Assembly (NCBI GenBank): GCA_014859445.1
Contig: JACUUC010000025.1
Coordinates: 1 to 39,862 of the forward strand
Reading direction: 5' to 3'
DNA from: Bacterioplanes sp.
GTDB taxonomy: Bacteria; Pseudomonadota; Gammaproteobacteria; Pseudomonadales; Oceanobacteraceae
DNA: 39,862 bases
Shown here: positions 16,773 to 26,295 of the stretch, one piece after another
Numbering within the stretch: the first letter of the stretch is position 1
How the letters are laid out: every line of letters starts with the position of its first letter
Position numbers and translations under genes: made by a program
Notes under the pieces: model-generated
What the model was told of the DNA's origin: nothing
Database searches by the model: none
What the model saw: only the letters and a program-made list of their open reading frames with translations

Positions 16773-18962
16773 ATGCGGCTATTTCCTGTTTTTTGTGCGG
16801 GTAGCACTTGGTTGTGTGCGTGTGTGATGCCCAGTGTTGCCATGGAATTGGATGATGTTGCTTTGGATGCGCCTTTTGTCATTGTCGATACCTTACCCGA
16901 GGTACTGACGGCCTCGCGTTTGAAGCAACCTCGTGCGGAAGTGCCGGCGAGTGTGACGGTGATTGACGCTAAGCAAATTGACGCTTGGGGGGTGCGCAGT
17001 ATCCCAGAACTATTGCGGTTTGTGCCTGGTATGGTGATGGGGCATACCACCGGTGAAAACAACGAAACGATTATTTATCACGCTTCTAACCCCAGTTTAA
17101 TGCGACGCATGCAAGTGTTGGTGGATGGACGTTCGTTGTACCGTTCGTCCATCGCCACCGTGCATTGGGATGACATTCCTGTTGCCTTAGAAGACATTCA
17201 GCGTATTGAGGTGATTCGTGGTCCGAACAGCGCGACCTACGGCGCTAACTCGTTTATGGCGGTGATCAACATCATTACCTACCATCCGGAAGACACATTG
17301 GGTACGCGCGTTCGTTATCGCAATGGCAATAATGGCATTGATGATGCGTATTTTAGTTATTCGGAATGGCAAGACAGTGGTGCATTTCGTGTGACAGCCT
17401 CTTTGCGGGCAGATACGGGTTTTGATGGCACAAATGCGCCGTCCGGAAAAGATACACTGCGTGACAGCAAACGGCATGGTTTTGTGAACTTACGCAAACA
17501 CCAACAATGGTCCGATGAGGTCAACATCGATTGGATGGCTGCGGTGAAACGAGGGACGAGCCAAATTCCCATGAGTGAGCCTTATGTGACGCCACCCGAT
17601 CGCGAAACCGACAGTGCATTTGTGCAAATGCGTTTGAATTGGGCGAAATCCGCCCAGCATCAGGCGCAATTACAAGCTTATTGGACGGGTACTCGTATTC
17701 GACAGGAGGCCAGCGCGTGCGTTCCTACGGTGTTGTTGGATCCGGATTTATTTCAATTGTATCGAAGTAATCGTCCATGGGCATTGGCGCTGGTTGGGAA
17801 TCCTGCTCTGGCAACCGCGCCCTCATCCGTTGCTGAGTTTGAGTTATCGGCCATGGATTTACAGCTAACACAGAACGTCTTGACGCGGCCCAATATTGAT
17901 CCAAGTGAATTGACTTGCGGTAAAGCCGATAACAATTTGGATGAACAGCGTTTGGATGTTGAATGGCAAGACACGGTGGTCTGGAGTCCGACCTTGCGTT
18001 CAGTCAGCGGCATTAATGTGCGCCGAGATGCGGTGTATTCGAATACCTTTTTTGACGGTTATTTGAATAACGATTCCTATCGGGCGTTTGCCAACGTGGA
18101 ATGGCGTATGCAACCTTGGTTGTTATTGAATGTTGGCGGCATGTACGAACAGGATCGTATGAATGACACGGTATTTTCTCCTAGGGTGGCCTTGAATGCG
18201 TTGCTGACGCCTCAGCACAGCGTGCGTTGGGTGTATTCTGAGGCAGTGCGTTCACCGGATATGTTGGAACAAGAACCCAATTACACCGTTCAGGCCAAAG
18301 ATTTAACACCAAACTATTTAAATTTAACCAATGGTACGTATTTTATCAGCCAACCTGCAGACAGTCGTAATCTATCGCATGAACGTATTCAAAGTATGGA
18401 AGTGGGTTATTACGGCTATTTTGCCGCACAGTCGTTAGAAATCGATGCCAAAGTCTACCGCGATTTCTTGTACGACTTGATTTCTGAACCCATTAACCTC
18501 AATACCTATGAAATCAAATCGACGCACAAAATGGACATCAAAGGCGCTGAGTTGCAAGTGCAATGGCAAGCCGGTATGCGTCATCATCTGTGGCTGACGG
18601 CCGCGTATGTGGATGCCAAATTTCGTACCGGCAATGTTGAGGATTTGAGTACCCGTCAACTAAGCAATTTACAGCGCGTGGAATTGCGTGCGGCGGCAGA
18701 CTATAGCGTAACAGGCAGTTGGCAATATCGTGGCGATGATTGGTTTCTTACCGCATCGCATATTTGGAATGAACGTCCAGATTTTGATAACCGCTATCGA
18801 CGTTACGAACTCCATGCACGCAAGCAGTTTCAGCTGGCCAGTTTGACACCGTGGGTAGGGGCGTTTTGGCAGCATCTGGTGTCAGATAGCCCCGTGACAC
18901 GAGGTGACGCGGTGTACTCCAAACAAGATTTGTACTACGTGCAGGTGGGTGTGGCGTTTTAA
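16773..18962 (+). CDS. TonB-dependent outer-membrane receptor
   Basis: 729 residues. A signal peptide (about 1-23) is followed by a plug domain (about 55-172) with VPASVTVIDAKQI, the conserved IPELLRFVPGM, and IQRIEVIRGPNSATYGANSF, then a 22-strand type barrel ending YYVQVGVAF. Two cysteines (about 315 and 385) may form an extracellular disulfide. The ligand is not readable: no siderophore-specific motif and no Fur box upstream. The ribosome site is weak. The stop is immediately followed by a periplasmic binding-like gene and a histidine kinase gene, so the receptor probably feeds or is sensed by that pair. Confidence 0.92.
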   Translation: MRLFPVFCAGSTWLCACVMPSVAMELDDVALDAPFVIVDTLPEVLTASRLKQPRAEVPASVTVIDAKQIDAWGVRSIPELLRFVPGMVMGHTTGENNETIIYHASNPSLMRRMQVLVDGRSLYRSSIATVHWDDIPVALEDIQRIEVIRGPNSATYGANSFMAVINIITYHPEDTLGTRVRYRNGNNGIDDAYFSYSEWQDSGAFRVTASLRADTGFDGTNAPSGKDTLRDSKRHGFVNLRKHQQWSDEVNIDWMAAVKRGTSQIPMSEPYVTPPDRETDSAFVQMRLNWAKSAQHQAQLQAYWTGTRIRQEASACVPTVLLDPDLFQLYRSNRPWALALVGNPALATAPSSVAEFELSAMDLQLTQNVLTRPNIDPSELTCGKADNNLDEQRLDVEWQDTVVWSPTLRSVSGINVRRDAVYSNTFFDGYLNNDSYRAFANVEWRMQPWLLLNVGGMYEQDRMNDTVFSPRVALNALLTPQHSVRWVYSEAVRSPDMLEQEPNYTVQAKDLTPNYLNLTNGTYFISQPADSRNLSHERIQSMEVGYYGYFAAQSLEIDAKVYRDFLYDLISEPINLNTYEIKSTHKMDIKGAELQVQWQAGMRHHLWLTAAYVDAKFRTGNVEDLSTRQLSNLQRVELRAAADYSVTGSWQYRGDDWFLTASHIWNERPDFDNRYRRYELHARKQFQLASLTPWVGAFWQHLVSDSPVTRGDAVYSKQDLYYVQVGVAF

Positions 18963-18977
18963 ATGAGGAATTCGTGC

Positions 18978-19862
18978 ATGGATGCAAGACGACAATATTG
19001 GCGAATCGGTTGGCTTTGGCTGCTGTTGTCTTTGAGCAGCCATCTGCAGGCGTTGCAAGTGGGTGTGCTGGCCCCTCAAGCATTACCGGCCGTTGAGCAG
19101 CTGGTGCAAATGCTGGAAATGCGTTTGGGGCGGCCGGTTGTCCTGCTGTCGTCCGCCAGCGATGAAGGCGCTGATCGTGTTGATTGGTGGGTGTTGGCTG
19201 GTCCCGATGCGCTGTCGCAAATGGCGTTGTTGAGGCAACCCAGTGTGGCCGTTTTTATCAGTCGCGCACAATGGCAAGGCATTGAGCTGAGCGAGAATGA
19301 TGAACAGCGCTCGGCCATTTTTGTTGAACCGCCTTTGATTCGGCAGGTTAACTTGGCGTTGTTGTTGCTAGGGGAGCCTCGCTCCGTGGGCATTTTAACC
19401 TCAAATGATGACCTACTGATTGATTCCCCTTGGCTTGAGAATCATGCCCGCATCACGCCTTATGTGGTTGGACAGCCGAATTCTTTGCATCATGCGCTCA
19501 CGCAGTTGCTACGATCTAATTCCGCGGTGGTGGGTGATTACGATTTGTCGTTATTCAGTGCTGAAAATATCAAAACGATTTTGATTACGGCGTATCGTCA
19601 TAATAAGCCATTGATTGGTCCATCGAGTGCGTATTTACGTGCAGGTGCGTTAGCCAGTACCTATAGCGATGTGCAGCATGTTGTGCAACGACTGCATGAT
19701 GTGATGGTGCACTATCAGCAAGACGGCCAGTTGCCACTGGCCGATTACAATCCGCATTTTCATGTGCGTTTCAATGAGCAGGTTGCTCGTTCGCTCAATA
19801 TACCATTGCCTGACGAACAGGATGTGCTTCGTGCTTTGCAGCATAAGGAGCGACAGCCATGA
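18978..19862 (+). CDS. Exported ABC-type substrate-binding-like protein
   Basis: 294 residues from the ATG at 18978, chosen because GAGGAA lies about 8 nt upstream; an in-frame ATG at 18963 directly abuts the preceding stop and has no ribosome site. A signal anchor (RIGWLWLLLSLSSHLQA) leads into a two-lobed fold like the ABC sugar/tryptophan substrate-binding (DUF534-like) family: GVLAPQALPAVEQL, EPRSVGILTSND, NSAVVGDYDLSLF and KPLIGPSSAYLRAGALAS. No permease or ATPase gene is present. Its end overlaps the kinase start (ATGA), so it more likely serves as a periplasmic sensor partner than a transporter component. Confidence 0.8.
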   Translation: MDARRQYWRIGWLWLLLSLSSHLQALQVGVLAPQALPAVEQLVQMLEMRLGRPVVLLSSASDEGADRVDWWVLAGPDALSQMALLRQPSVAVFISRAQWQGIELSENDEQRSAIFVEPPLIRQVNLALLLLGEPRSVGILTSNDDLLIDSPWLENHARITPYVVGQPNSLHHALTQLLRSNSAVVGDYDLSLFSAENIKTILITAYRHNKPLIGPSSAYLRAGALASTYSDVQHVVQRLHDVMVHYQQDGQLPLADYNPHFHVRFNEQVARSLNIPLPDEQDVLRALQHKERQP

Positions 19863-21361
19863 TGCGACAGTGGTCAATACGACGGCGTATGTTAGTGGTC
19901 GCGATCGTACCGGCATTATTGGCCGTACTGTTGCTGACCAGTTACCATTTATGGGTACGTTGGGCGGATGTGCAACAAGAACAACATAATGTTGCGCAGT
20001 TATTGCTGGAAACGCTTGGTAGTGCGGCTGAGTACCCTATTTTGTCGGGTAATCCACAATTACTAAAGCCATTGATGCAAAGTGCTTTAGCGCAGCGAGG
20101 TATGATTGCTATTGAGTTGCATGCGATGGATGGGACGCTGTTGGTTGCAGCGGGTGTGGAGCATGTGGCATCACAAGACCATCAACAATTACAACGATTG
20201 CATTATCAAATCGATCGCCAAGTCATTGTAGCGACATCGGTTTTTGAAAATGACCTTGCCTTAGATACCTTGTATGCGCCATCCCCCACTCTTATGCAGC
20301 CACAGCCTCTGGCGCGTCTGACTTTGACGGTCAGTGCGGCCGCCAATCAAGCGCGCAGTCAGCAAATTGCTCAGCAGGCGATGATGACAGCGCTTGTGGT
20401 CATCGTGTTTTCCGCAGTGATTGGGAGTTTGGCTGCGCGTTCGATCATTCCCGCGCTAGAGCGTTTAACGGATTTCATCGCTGCGTTAGCGGCCGGTGAT
20501 GTCAATGTTCGTACCCCCGTAAGCGATGGTGCTGAAATTGGTCGTTTGCAAGCCAATGCCAATCGGCTGGCCTTTTCATTGCAACAAGCGCGTCTGAATC
20601 AGGCGCGACATAATGAGCAATTACAGTCGGAACAACGAAAAACCATGTTAGCCAGTCGGGCAAAAAGTGAGTTTTTGGCCATGATGAGTCATGAGTTACG
20701 AACGCCATTGAATGGTGCAATGGGCGCCATTCAGCTGTTGGAATTGCGAAATCAGCCTGATGAATTCGCTGAATACAAAGAGATCGCAGATCATTCATTG
20801 CAGCATTTAACGCAAATTTTAGAAGATGTGTTGGTGGTCGCGGACACCGAGAAGAATACGGTTTTGATTAATGGTGACGGTCAGTATCTGCCGGATGTGT
20901 TGATGTTGGCGATGACACCTTATGCCGAATTGGCTGAACACAAAGGCTTATTGTTGCGAGTGCAATACAGTGATGTGGTGTTGCGTCAGCCTATGTGGCT
21001 GGACCCCTCGTTGTTGCGTCAGCTGATTCGCTATTTGTTGGATGACGCCATTCGTGTGTCGCATCAAGGCCGTATCGATATGGAGTGGGACATGCGTCGT
21101 GTGACGGATGAGTATTTTCAATTGCAATTGATGGTGCGCGATCAGGGCGAGGCGGTTTCGGATGAAAACAATCAGCGTATTTTGACCGCGCTGGCTCGTC
21201 ATCATAGTCATTATCCGAGTTCAGACGGAGCAGAAACAACGCGTATGGGTTTGGAAATGGCGCACCATATTTGTCAGATTGTCGGCGGCGATGTGGCGCT
21301 GCACACTCACCCGCAAGGTGGTTTGCGGGTGGTGATCAGTATACCGATTCGCTTGGCCTAG
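19859..21361 (+). CDS. Membrane histidine kinase with degraded ATP-binding domain
   Basis: 500 residues: TM1 (about 12-30), a periplasmic sensor region (31-172), TM2 (about 174-196), HAMP (about 197-250), HisKA with phospho-acceptor H278 in FLAMMSHELRTPLNG, and a HATPase_c-like region (about 340-498). The ATPase boxes are poor: the N-box Asn is replaced (YLLDDAIRVS), G1 reads VRDQGEAVS instead of DxGxGI, and G2 is GLEMAHHICQIVGG. It may be a weak kinase, a phosphatase or a pseudokinase. No receiver domain or response regulator is adjacent. AAGGAG lies 8 nt before the ATG. Third gene of the TonB-receptor operon. Confidence 0.88.
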   Translation: MMRQWSIRRRMLVVAIVPALLAVLLLTSYHLWVRWADVQQEQHNVAQLLLETLGSAAEYPILSGNPQLLKPLMQSALAQRGMIAIELHAMDGTLLVAAGVEHVASQDHQQLQRLHYQIDRQVIVATSVFENDLALDTLYAPSPTLMQPQPLARLTLTVSAAANQARSQQIAQQAMMTALVVIVFSAVIGSLAARSIIPALERLTDFIAALAAGDVNVRTPVSDGAEIGRLQANANRLAFSLQQARLNQARHNEQLQSEQRKTMLASRAKSEFLAMMSHELRTPLNGAMGAIQLLELRNQPDEFAEYKEIADHSLQHLTQILEDVLVVADTEKNTVLINGDGQYLPDVLMLAMTPYAELAEHKGLLLRVQYSDVVLRQPMWLDPSLLRQLIRYLLDDAIRVSHQGRIDMEWDMRRVTDEYFQLQLMVRDQGEAVSDENNQRILTALARHHSHYPSSDGAETTRMGLEMAHHICQIVGGDVALHTHPQGGLRVVISIPIRLA

Positions 21362-21372
21362 TCGGTTTTGTT

Positions 21373-22380
21373 TTAATCGGCCTTAGGTTTTTTGCTGGTA
21401 GGTTTCGTGTCTTCTTGATGATAGCGGACGACGGTATCGACTTCGTCGGCCGAACCCATGATAACCGACACACGTTGATGAATGTCATGCGGTTGAATGT
21501 CCATCATGGTGTCGCGGCAGGTTGATGATTTGCCACCGGCTTGTTCAACCAGCATGCTCATTGGATTGCCTTCGTACATTAAGCGTAATTTACCCGGCTT
21601 TTGTGGTTCGCGACTGTCGTAAGGGTACATAAACACGCCGCCACGCGTCAAAATACGATGGATTTCCGCCACCATTGAGGCAATCCAACGCATGTTATAG
21701 CGTTTGCCCATCGGGCCCACTTCGCCTTGCAGTAAGTCATCGATGTAACGCTGCATGGGCTGATCCCAAAACCGATAGTTTGACATATTAATGGCAAACT
21801 CTTTGGTGGTGGTTGGGATTTGGATGTTCTCGCGCACTAAGAAAAACTCGCCGACACGTGGATCAAGGGCAAAACCATGAGTGCCGTTGCCGGTGCTCAA
21901 TACCAACAAGGTGGATGGGCCATACAGAACGTAGCCGGCCGCCACTTGTTTGCGTCCAGATTGTAAAAAGCTGCTTTCGTAGGTGGCATCGTCTTCGGGA
22001 GCGGATTCTAAAATCGAAAAAATCGTACCGACAGTGACGTTAACGTCAATGTTGGATGAGCCATCTAATGGGTCGAATAACACCAGATATTGACCGTCAG
22101 GATTACACGCCACGACATTGGATTCTTCTTCGCTGGCCAAGCCTTTCACTTGCGGCATGCCGGCCAATACCATTTTGATGAGATCGTTTGAAATGACATC
22201 CAATTTCTTTTGGCATTCGCCTTGGATGTTTTCTTGCTCGGCGCTGCCCAATACGCCTGAGAAAATGCCCAGTTGCACGCGATTGGCAATGTCCTTACAG
22301 GCCAGCATCAACCCATCGATGACCGAAACGAGGTCTGGGTTCGGGCAGTGTTTGTCTAGAAATGGGCGAAGGCGTTGCAT
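21373..22380 (-). CDS. fbp: Fructose-1,6-bisphosphatase class I
   Basis: 335 residues from the ATG at 22380; GGAG lies 7 nt upstream, and the longer frame to 22425 adds 15 atypical residues. Key gluconeogenic enzyme. Metal/phosphate motif FDPLDGSSNIDVNVTVGT is intact, as are ASEEES near residue 80 and the C-terminal substrate loop YPYDSREPQKPGKLRLMYEGNP. A charged, Lys-rich tail (TKPTSKKPKAD) extends beyond the usual end. Convergent with the kinase gene, 11 nt away, and divergent from mpl. Confidence 0.96.
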   Translation of the reverse strand: MQRLRPFLDKHCPNPDLVSVIDGLMLACKDIANRVQLGIFSGVLGSAEQENIQGECQKKLDVISNDLIKMVLAGMPQVKGLASEEESNVVACNPDGQYLVLFDPLDGSSNIDVNVTVGTIFSILESAPEDDATYESSFLQSGRKQVAAGYVLYGPSTLLVLSTGNGTHGFALDPRVGEFFLVRENIQIPTTTKEFAINMSNYRFWDQPMQRYIDDLLQGEVGPMGKRYNMRWIASMVAEIHRILTRGGVFMYPYDSREPQKPGKLRLMYEGNPMSMLVEQAGGKSSTCRDTMMDIQPHDIHQRVSVIMGSADEVDTVVRYHQEDTKPTSKKPKAD

Positions 22381-22539
22381 AGTAGGCTCCCTGTGCGGTA
22401 GGAATCGTATCGAATTGCGGCGCATATTACCTGATTCCGAATGAAATTTCAGTGCCGTGACAGGAATTGCATGTGATCACTTGGGTGTGGCTGTGGATGT
22501 CAGTACACTAGGGCTCTTTTTCTTCATGGTAGCGATGAC

Positions 22540-23919
22540 ATGCGTCTCCATATTTTGGGTATCTGTGGCACGTTTATGGGCTCTCTGGCGCAGCTGGCCA
22601 AAGCGTTAGGCCACGATGTATCGGGGAGCGATGCCGGCGTGTATCCGCCGATGAGTGATCAACTCAGTGCGGCCGGTATTGCATTGCACGAGGGGTTCTT
22701 GCCGGAGCACATACCCAGTGATGTGGATTGTGTCATCATTGGCAATGCGTTAGCGCGCGGTAATGCGGCCGTGGAGTATGTGCTAGAGCGCGGCTTGCCT
22801 TATACCTCTGGCCCGCAATGGCTCAGTCAGTATGTCTTGCAAGGTCGCTGGGTTTTGGCGGTGGCTGGAACGCATGGCAAGACCACCACCGCCAGTATGT
22901 TGGCTTGGATTTTAGAGACTGCCGGTATGAAGCCGGGCTATTTAATTGGTGGGGTACCGCACAATTTTGGCGTGTCGGCGCGCTTGGGCGATTCGCCTTT
23001 TTTTGTCATCGAAGCCGATGAATACGATACGGCCTTTTTCGATAAACGCTCTAAGTTCGTTCATTACCAATCCCGCACTGTGGTGTTGAATAACCTCGAG
23101 TACGATCATGCCGATATTTTCCCAGATCTGGCAGCCATTGAACGGCAATTTCATCATCTTGTCCGCACCGTTCCTGCGAATGGTCAATTGATTTTAGCCA
23201 ACGGACAAGAGGCGCTTGAGCGTGTTTTGGCCATGGGCCAGTGGACGCCGGTGCAGCGCTTTGAGGCTGTGAGTCATGCGACCAATGCCGACTGGCAATG
23301 GCGTTTAGATGCGGAGGACGCGTCTGCTTTTTCGCTGTTGCAGCAGGGGCAGGTGGTGGCGAGTGTGTCATGGGCATTGAGTGGCCTTCACAATGTGCAT
23401 AATGCCGTGGCGGCCATGCTCGCTGCTCGGCATGTGGGTGTCACACCGGACATCGCCGCTCAGGCATTGTCGCAGTTTAACTCGGTCAAACGTCGCATGG
23501 AATGGATTGGTGAGGCGGGTGGCGTAACGGTTTTCGATGATTTTGCTCATCATCCCACGGCCATTCATACGACCTTGGCGGGAGCACGTGCTCGTCATGC
23601 ACCCTCTGGTCGACTGCTTGCTGTGTTAGAGCCACGCTCGAATACCATGAAGCTTGGTGTGCATCAGCAGGCTTTGGCCGAATCGGTGGCTGATGCCGAT
23701 GCGACGTTTTGGTTGCAACCGTCACACCTTGATTGGTCCGTTAGGGATGTGTTGAGTCAAGACTCATCCGCAGCGTTTGTTCATGATGATGTAGAGGCAT
23801 TAATTGCACACATCGTAGCGTACGTGCAGCCTAACGATACCGTGGTGGTGATGTCCAATGGTGGGTTTGCCAACTGTCCACGACGGTTATTGTCGGCATT
23901 ACAAGCGAGGTTTTCATGA
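22540..23919 (+). CDS. mpl: UDP-MurNAc:L-alanyl-gamma-D-glutamyl-meso-DAP ligase
   Basis: A 459-residue Mur-ligase-family enzyme that recycles the murein tripeptide onto UDP-MurNAc. N-terminal Rossmann domain (HILGICGTFMGSLAQLAKALGH, typical of Mpl rather than MurC), ATP-binding loop GTHGKTTT (about 110-117), EADEYDTAFFDKRSKF and NNLEYDHADIF in the central domain, and VFDDFAHHPTAI with EPRSNTMKLG in the C-terminal domain. Its stop overlaps the ubiX start (ATGA); the mpl-ubiX pair is also found in Pseudomonas. Confidence 0.96.
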   Translation: MRLHILGICGTFMGSLAQLAKALGHDVSGSDAGVYPPMSDQLSAAGIALHEGFLPEHIPSDVDCVIIGNALARGNAAVEYVLERGLPYTSGPQWLSQYVLQGRWVLAVAGTHGKTTTASMLAWILETAGMKPGYLIGGVPHNFGVSARLGDSPFFVIEADEYDTAFFDKRSKFVHYQSRTVVLNNLEYDHADIFPDLAAIERQFHHLVRTVPANGQLILANGQEALERVLAMGQWTPVQRFEAVSHATNADWQWRLDAEDASAFSLLQQGQVVASVSWALSGLHNVHNAVAAMLAARHVGVTPDIAAQALSQFNSVKRRMEWIGEAGGVTVFDDFAHHPTAIHTTLAGARARHAPSGRLLAVLEPRSNTMKLGVHQQALAESVADADATFWLQPSHLDWSVRDVLSQDSSAAFVHDDVEALIAHIVAYVQPNDTVVVMSNGGFANCPRRLLSALQARFS

Positions 23920-24554
23920 CATCAACGACAGCCATCAAGCGCGTGTGTGTGGCCATTACCGGTGCGTCTGGCTCTTGGTATGCCTTACGGTTAATCGAAA
24001 CCTTGTTGGCCGCAGGGCATTCTGTCGATGTGATTGTGTCGAAAGCCGCGCAGTTGGTGTTTGCGACCGAAATCAATGTGCCGTTGCCGGGTACAACACG
24101 CGCACAAGCGGCATTTTTACAAGCACGTTTTCAAGTGGACGAAGAGCGCTTGCGTGTGTTTGGTCGTGAAGATTGGATGGCACCATGGGCATCGGGTTCG
24201 GGACAGCCGGGGCCGGTGGTGGTTTGCCCGTGCAGCACAGGCACACTCTCAGCCATTGCCACGGGGGCCAGCAATAACTTGCTGGAACGCGCGGCCGATG
24301 TCGCATTAAAAGAACGTCGAACCTTGATCTTAGTGGTACGAGAAACGCCCTATTCTGAGATACACTTGCGCAATATGTTGACGGTCACCCAAATGGGGGC
24401 CGTTGTCTTACCCGCCAGTCCGGGTTTTTATCATCAACCTGAGCGCATCGAAGATTTGATCGATTTCATCGTCGCTCGTATTTTGAATCAATTAGGGATC
24501 GAGCAATCACTGATGCCCGCGTGGGGCAAAGACGTGTTGCCGATAGCCGAATAA
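23916..24554 (+). CDS. ubiX: Flavin prenyltransferase
   Basis: 212 residues. UbiX attaches dimethylallyl to FMN, making the prenylated cofactor for UbiD decarboxylase in ubiquinone synthesis. FMN-binding start VAITGASGSWYALRLIE, the CPCSTGTLSAIATGASNNLLERAADV stretch (split here as CPCSTGTL and NNLLERAADV), the conserved RETPYSEIHLRNM and the C-terminal PASPGFYHQP are all present. Starts within the mpl stop codon, so translationally coupled. Confidence 0.95.
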   Translation: MTSTTAIKRVCVAITGASGSWYALRLIETLLAAGHSVDVIVSKAAQLVFATEINVPLPGTTRAQAAFLQARFQVDEERLRVFGREDWMAPWASGSGQPGPVVVCPCSTGTLSAIATGASNNLLERAADVALKERRTLILVVRETPYSEIHLRNMLTVTQMGAVVLPASPGFYHQPERIEDLIDFIVARILNQLGIEQSLMPAWGKDVLPIAE

Positions 24555-24572
24555 CCAGTCTGAGTAACAACA

Positions 24573-24929
24573 ATGAATGCAGAACAAAAGCAGGATGTGG
24601 ATTTACCTAAGTGGATTGGCTTAGGGTTTTTAGTGGGTCTGGTGGTGGCCGCGTTAACGTTGGAATATTACGGTTACATCAAGCATCCAACGGAGCTGGA
24701 TCAGGCCACGATCGCCGAGTTCCGGTTGTTGGTGTTAAAGCCCGATGTGGACATTAAAATCTCGGAAAAACCATCCGGTAAAGAAGCGTTTTGCGTCAAC
24801 GGTTTTTTACTGTTACGTCCGACCAATGGGACGCAGGCGGCGGGTGTGTTAGTGGATGATAAGCAGCGCGCGATTGCTTGCGATTTGATTCCTAATCCGC
24901 ATCTCGATAATAGGGACGTGGCACAGTGA
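24573..24929 (+). CDS. Small single-span membrane protein of unknown function
   Basis: 118 residues: one transmembrane helix (about 14-35, WIGLGFLVGLVVAALTLE), a short linker, and a soluble C-terminal part with two cysteines (C74 and C103) that could form a disulfide if periplasmic. I do not recognise the family. It starts 18 nt after ubiX and overlaps the following exported protein gene (GTGA), so these two are coupled. Confidence 0.7.
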   Translation: MNAEQKQDVDLPKWIGLGFLVGLVVAALTLEYYGYIKHPTELDQATIAEFRLLVLKPDVDIKISEKPSGKEAFCVNGFLLLRPTNGTQAAGVLVDDKQRAIACDLIPNPHLDNRDVAQ

Positions 24930-25252
24930 TCGCATCGGTTCGGATTGGCTTGTTGTTGATGGTCGCTGTGTTGCTGATCAACCGAGTGCATGCTGACAGC
25001 ACACCGCCAGTGGTGGCTGACTTGCGCTGGTCTGATGTGGCCGTTGGTACCTTGACAGGCTTGGTGTATGACGAAGAGTCAGGCGTCGCTCAGGTGACGT
25101 TAATTGGTCCGCGAGATCAGCGCTGTGCTGCGACCATGCTCTATGCGGGACACATTCGTGTGGTATGCCCCGCCACCTTAACAAATCCCAGTCAGTGGCG
25201 ATTGGAAGTGCTCGATCATGCGGGAAACCGTACTCGTCATCCTGTGCCTTAG
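24926..25252 (+). CDS. Small exported Ig-like-fold candidate protein (GTG start)
   Basis: 108 residues starting at GTG 24926 inside the preceding stop codon. A Sec signal peptide (hydrophobic 8-18, cleavage after VHA at 23) leads into a mature part opening STPPVVADLRW and continuing GLVYDEESGVAQVTLIGP, the pattern of bacterial Ig-like beta sandwiches. C64 and C78 could pair. No known family is recognised. A terminator follows. Confidence 0.65.
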   Translation: MIASVRIGLLLMVAVLLINRVHADSTPPVVADLRWSDVAVGTLTGLVYDEESGVAQVTLIGPRDQRCAATMLYAGHIRVVCPATLTNPSQWRLEVLDHAGNRTRHPVP

Positions 25253-25276
25253 TGACGTATTGAAGTTCAATATTGT

Positions 25277-25296
25277 GTCCGTAGCGGACTTTTTTT
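25277..25296 (+). terminator. Intrinsic terminator after the mpl-ubiX run
   Basis: GTCCG (25277-25281), a TAG loop, CGGAC (25285-25289), and seven T residues. It ends the mpl-ubiX-orf-orf transcript and lies just before the exchanger gene. Confidence 0.65.
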
Positions 25297-25314
25297 CTTG
25301 AGAGTGAAGAGCTT

Positions 25315-26295
25315 ATGCTGGAACTGATCTATCCATTAGCGGCCGTGTTATTGGGCTTTGTGGTCTTGGTCTGGAGTGCAGACCGTTTTATTGATGGTGC
25401 GGCCGCAACGGCCAATTACGCCGGGTTGCCACCCTTGCTGATCGGTATGGTGATTGTGGGATTTGGTACATCGGCACCCGAGATGGTGGTGTCTGCCATG
25501 GCGGCTTGGGACGGCAATCCGGAGTTGGCCGTCGGTAATGGCTTGGGTTCCAACATCGTCAATATTGCACTGGTGTTGGGTCTGACGGCGCTGCTGGTAC
25601 CTTTGTCGGTGCATTCCAACATCATCAAGAAAGAACTGCCTATTCTGATTGGTTTGGGTTTGTTGGTGGGTTGGTTTTTTTATGATGGTCGGCTAACTCG
25701 TTTGGAGTCGTGGTGCTTGCTCGGTGGTTTTTTTGCTTTGATTGGTTGGACCATTTGGGTGGCATTGAATGGCAAAGGGGATGGCATCGAAGACGATATC
25801 GAGCAAGAGTTGGCCGAAAAATCCATGACCTTGGGGATGGCCATTTTCTGGTTGTTACTGGGCTTGCTGTTGTTGCTGGCTAGTTCGCGCCTACTGGTGT
25901 GGGGTTCGGTGGAAATTGCTGAATTTTTTGCGGTCCCAGATTTGGTGATCGGTTTGACCATTGTGGCTTTGGGTACCTCATTGCCAGAGCTGGCGGCGTC
26001 GATTGTTGCCGCCCGGAAGGGTGAACACGACATTGCCATTGGGAATGTGGTTGGTTCGAATATGTTCAATTTACTGGCGGTGATTGGCATTGCGGGTGTG
26101 ATTCACCCTGTTGATGCGCTAACCGCAGAAGTACTAACGCGCGATTGGTTGGTGATGATGGCGCTGATCGTCGCCTTGCTGGTGATGGCCTATGGTTTTG
26201 GTCGACAAGGTCGCATTACCCGCGTAGAAGGCGGAATTTTGTTAGTTTGCTACTTTGCTTACAACATCTGGCTTGGCTTTAGCGTGTGGGGTTAA
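25315..26295 (+). CDS. Calcium/sodium antiporter (CaCA family, YrbG-like)
   Basis: 326 residues with about ten transmembrane segments. The two inverted alpha repeats of the family are clear: GFGTSAPEMVVS ... GNGLGSNIVNIAL in the first half and ALGTSLPELAAS ... GNVVGSNMFNLLA in the second, with their ion-coordinating Glu residues. A short acidic cytoplasmic loop (DGIEDDIEQELAEK) separates the halves. Its stop codon overlaps the stop of the convergent MotB-like gene by 2 nt. Confidence 0.94.
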   Translation: MLELIYPLAAVLLGFVVLVWSADRFIDGAAATANYAGLPPLLIGMVIVGFGTSAPEMVVSAMAAWDGNPELAVGNGLGSNIVNIALVLGLTALLVPLSVHSNIIKKELPILIGLGLLVGWFFYDGRLTRLESWCLLGGFFALIGWTIWVALNGKGDGIEDDIEQELAEKSMTLGMAIFWLLLGLLLLLASSRLLVWGSVEIAEFFAVPDLVIGLTIVALGTSLPELAASIVAARKGEHDIAIGNVVGSNMFNLLAVIGIAGVIHPVDALTAEVLTRDWLVMMALIVALLVMAYGFGRQGRITRVEGGILLVCYFAYNIWLGFSVWG

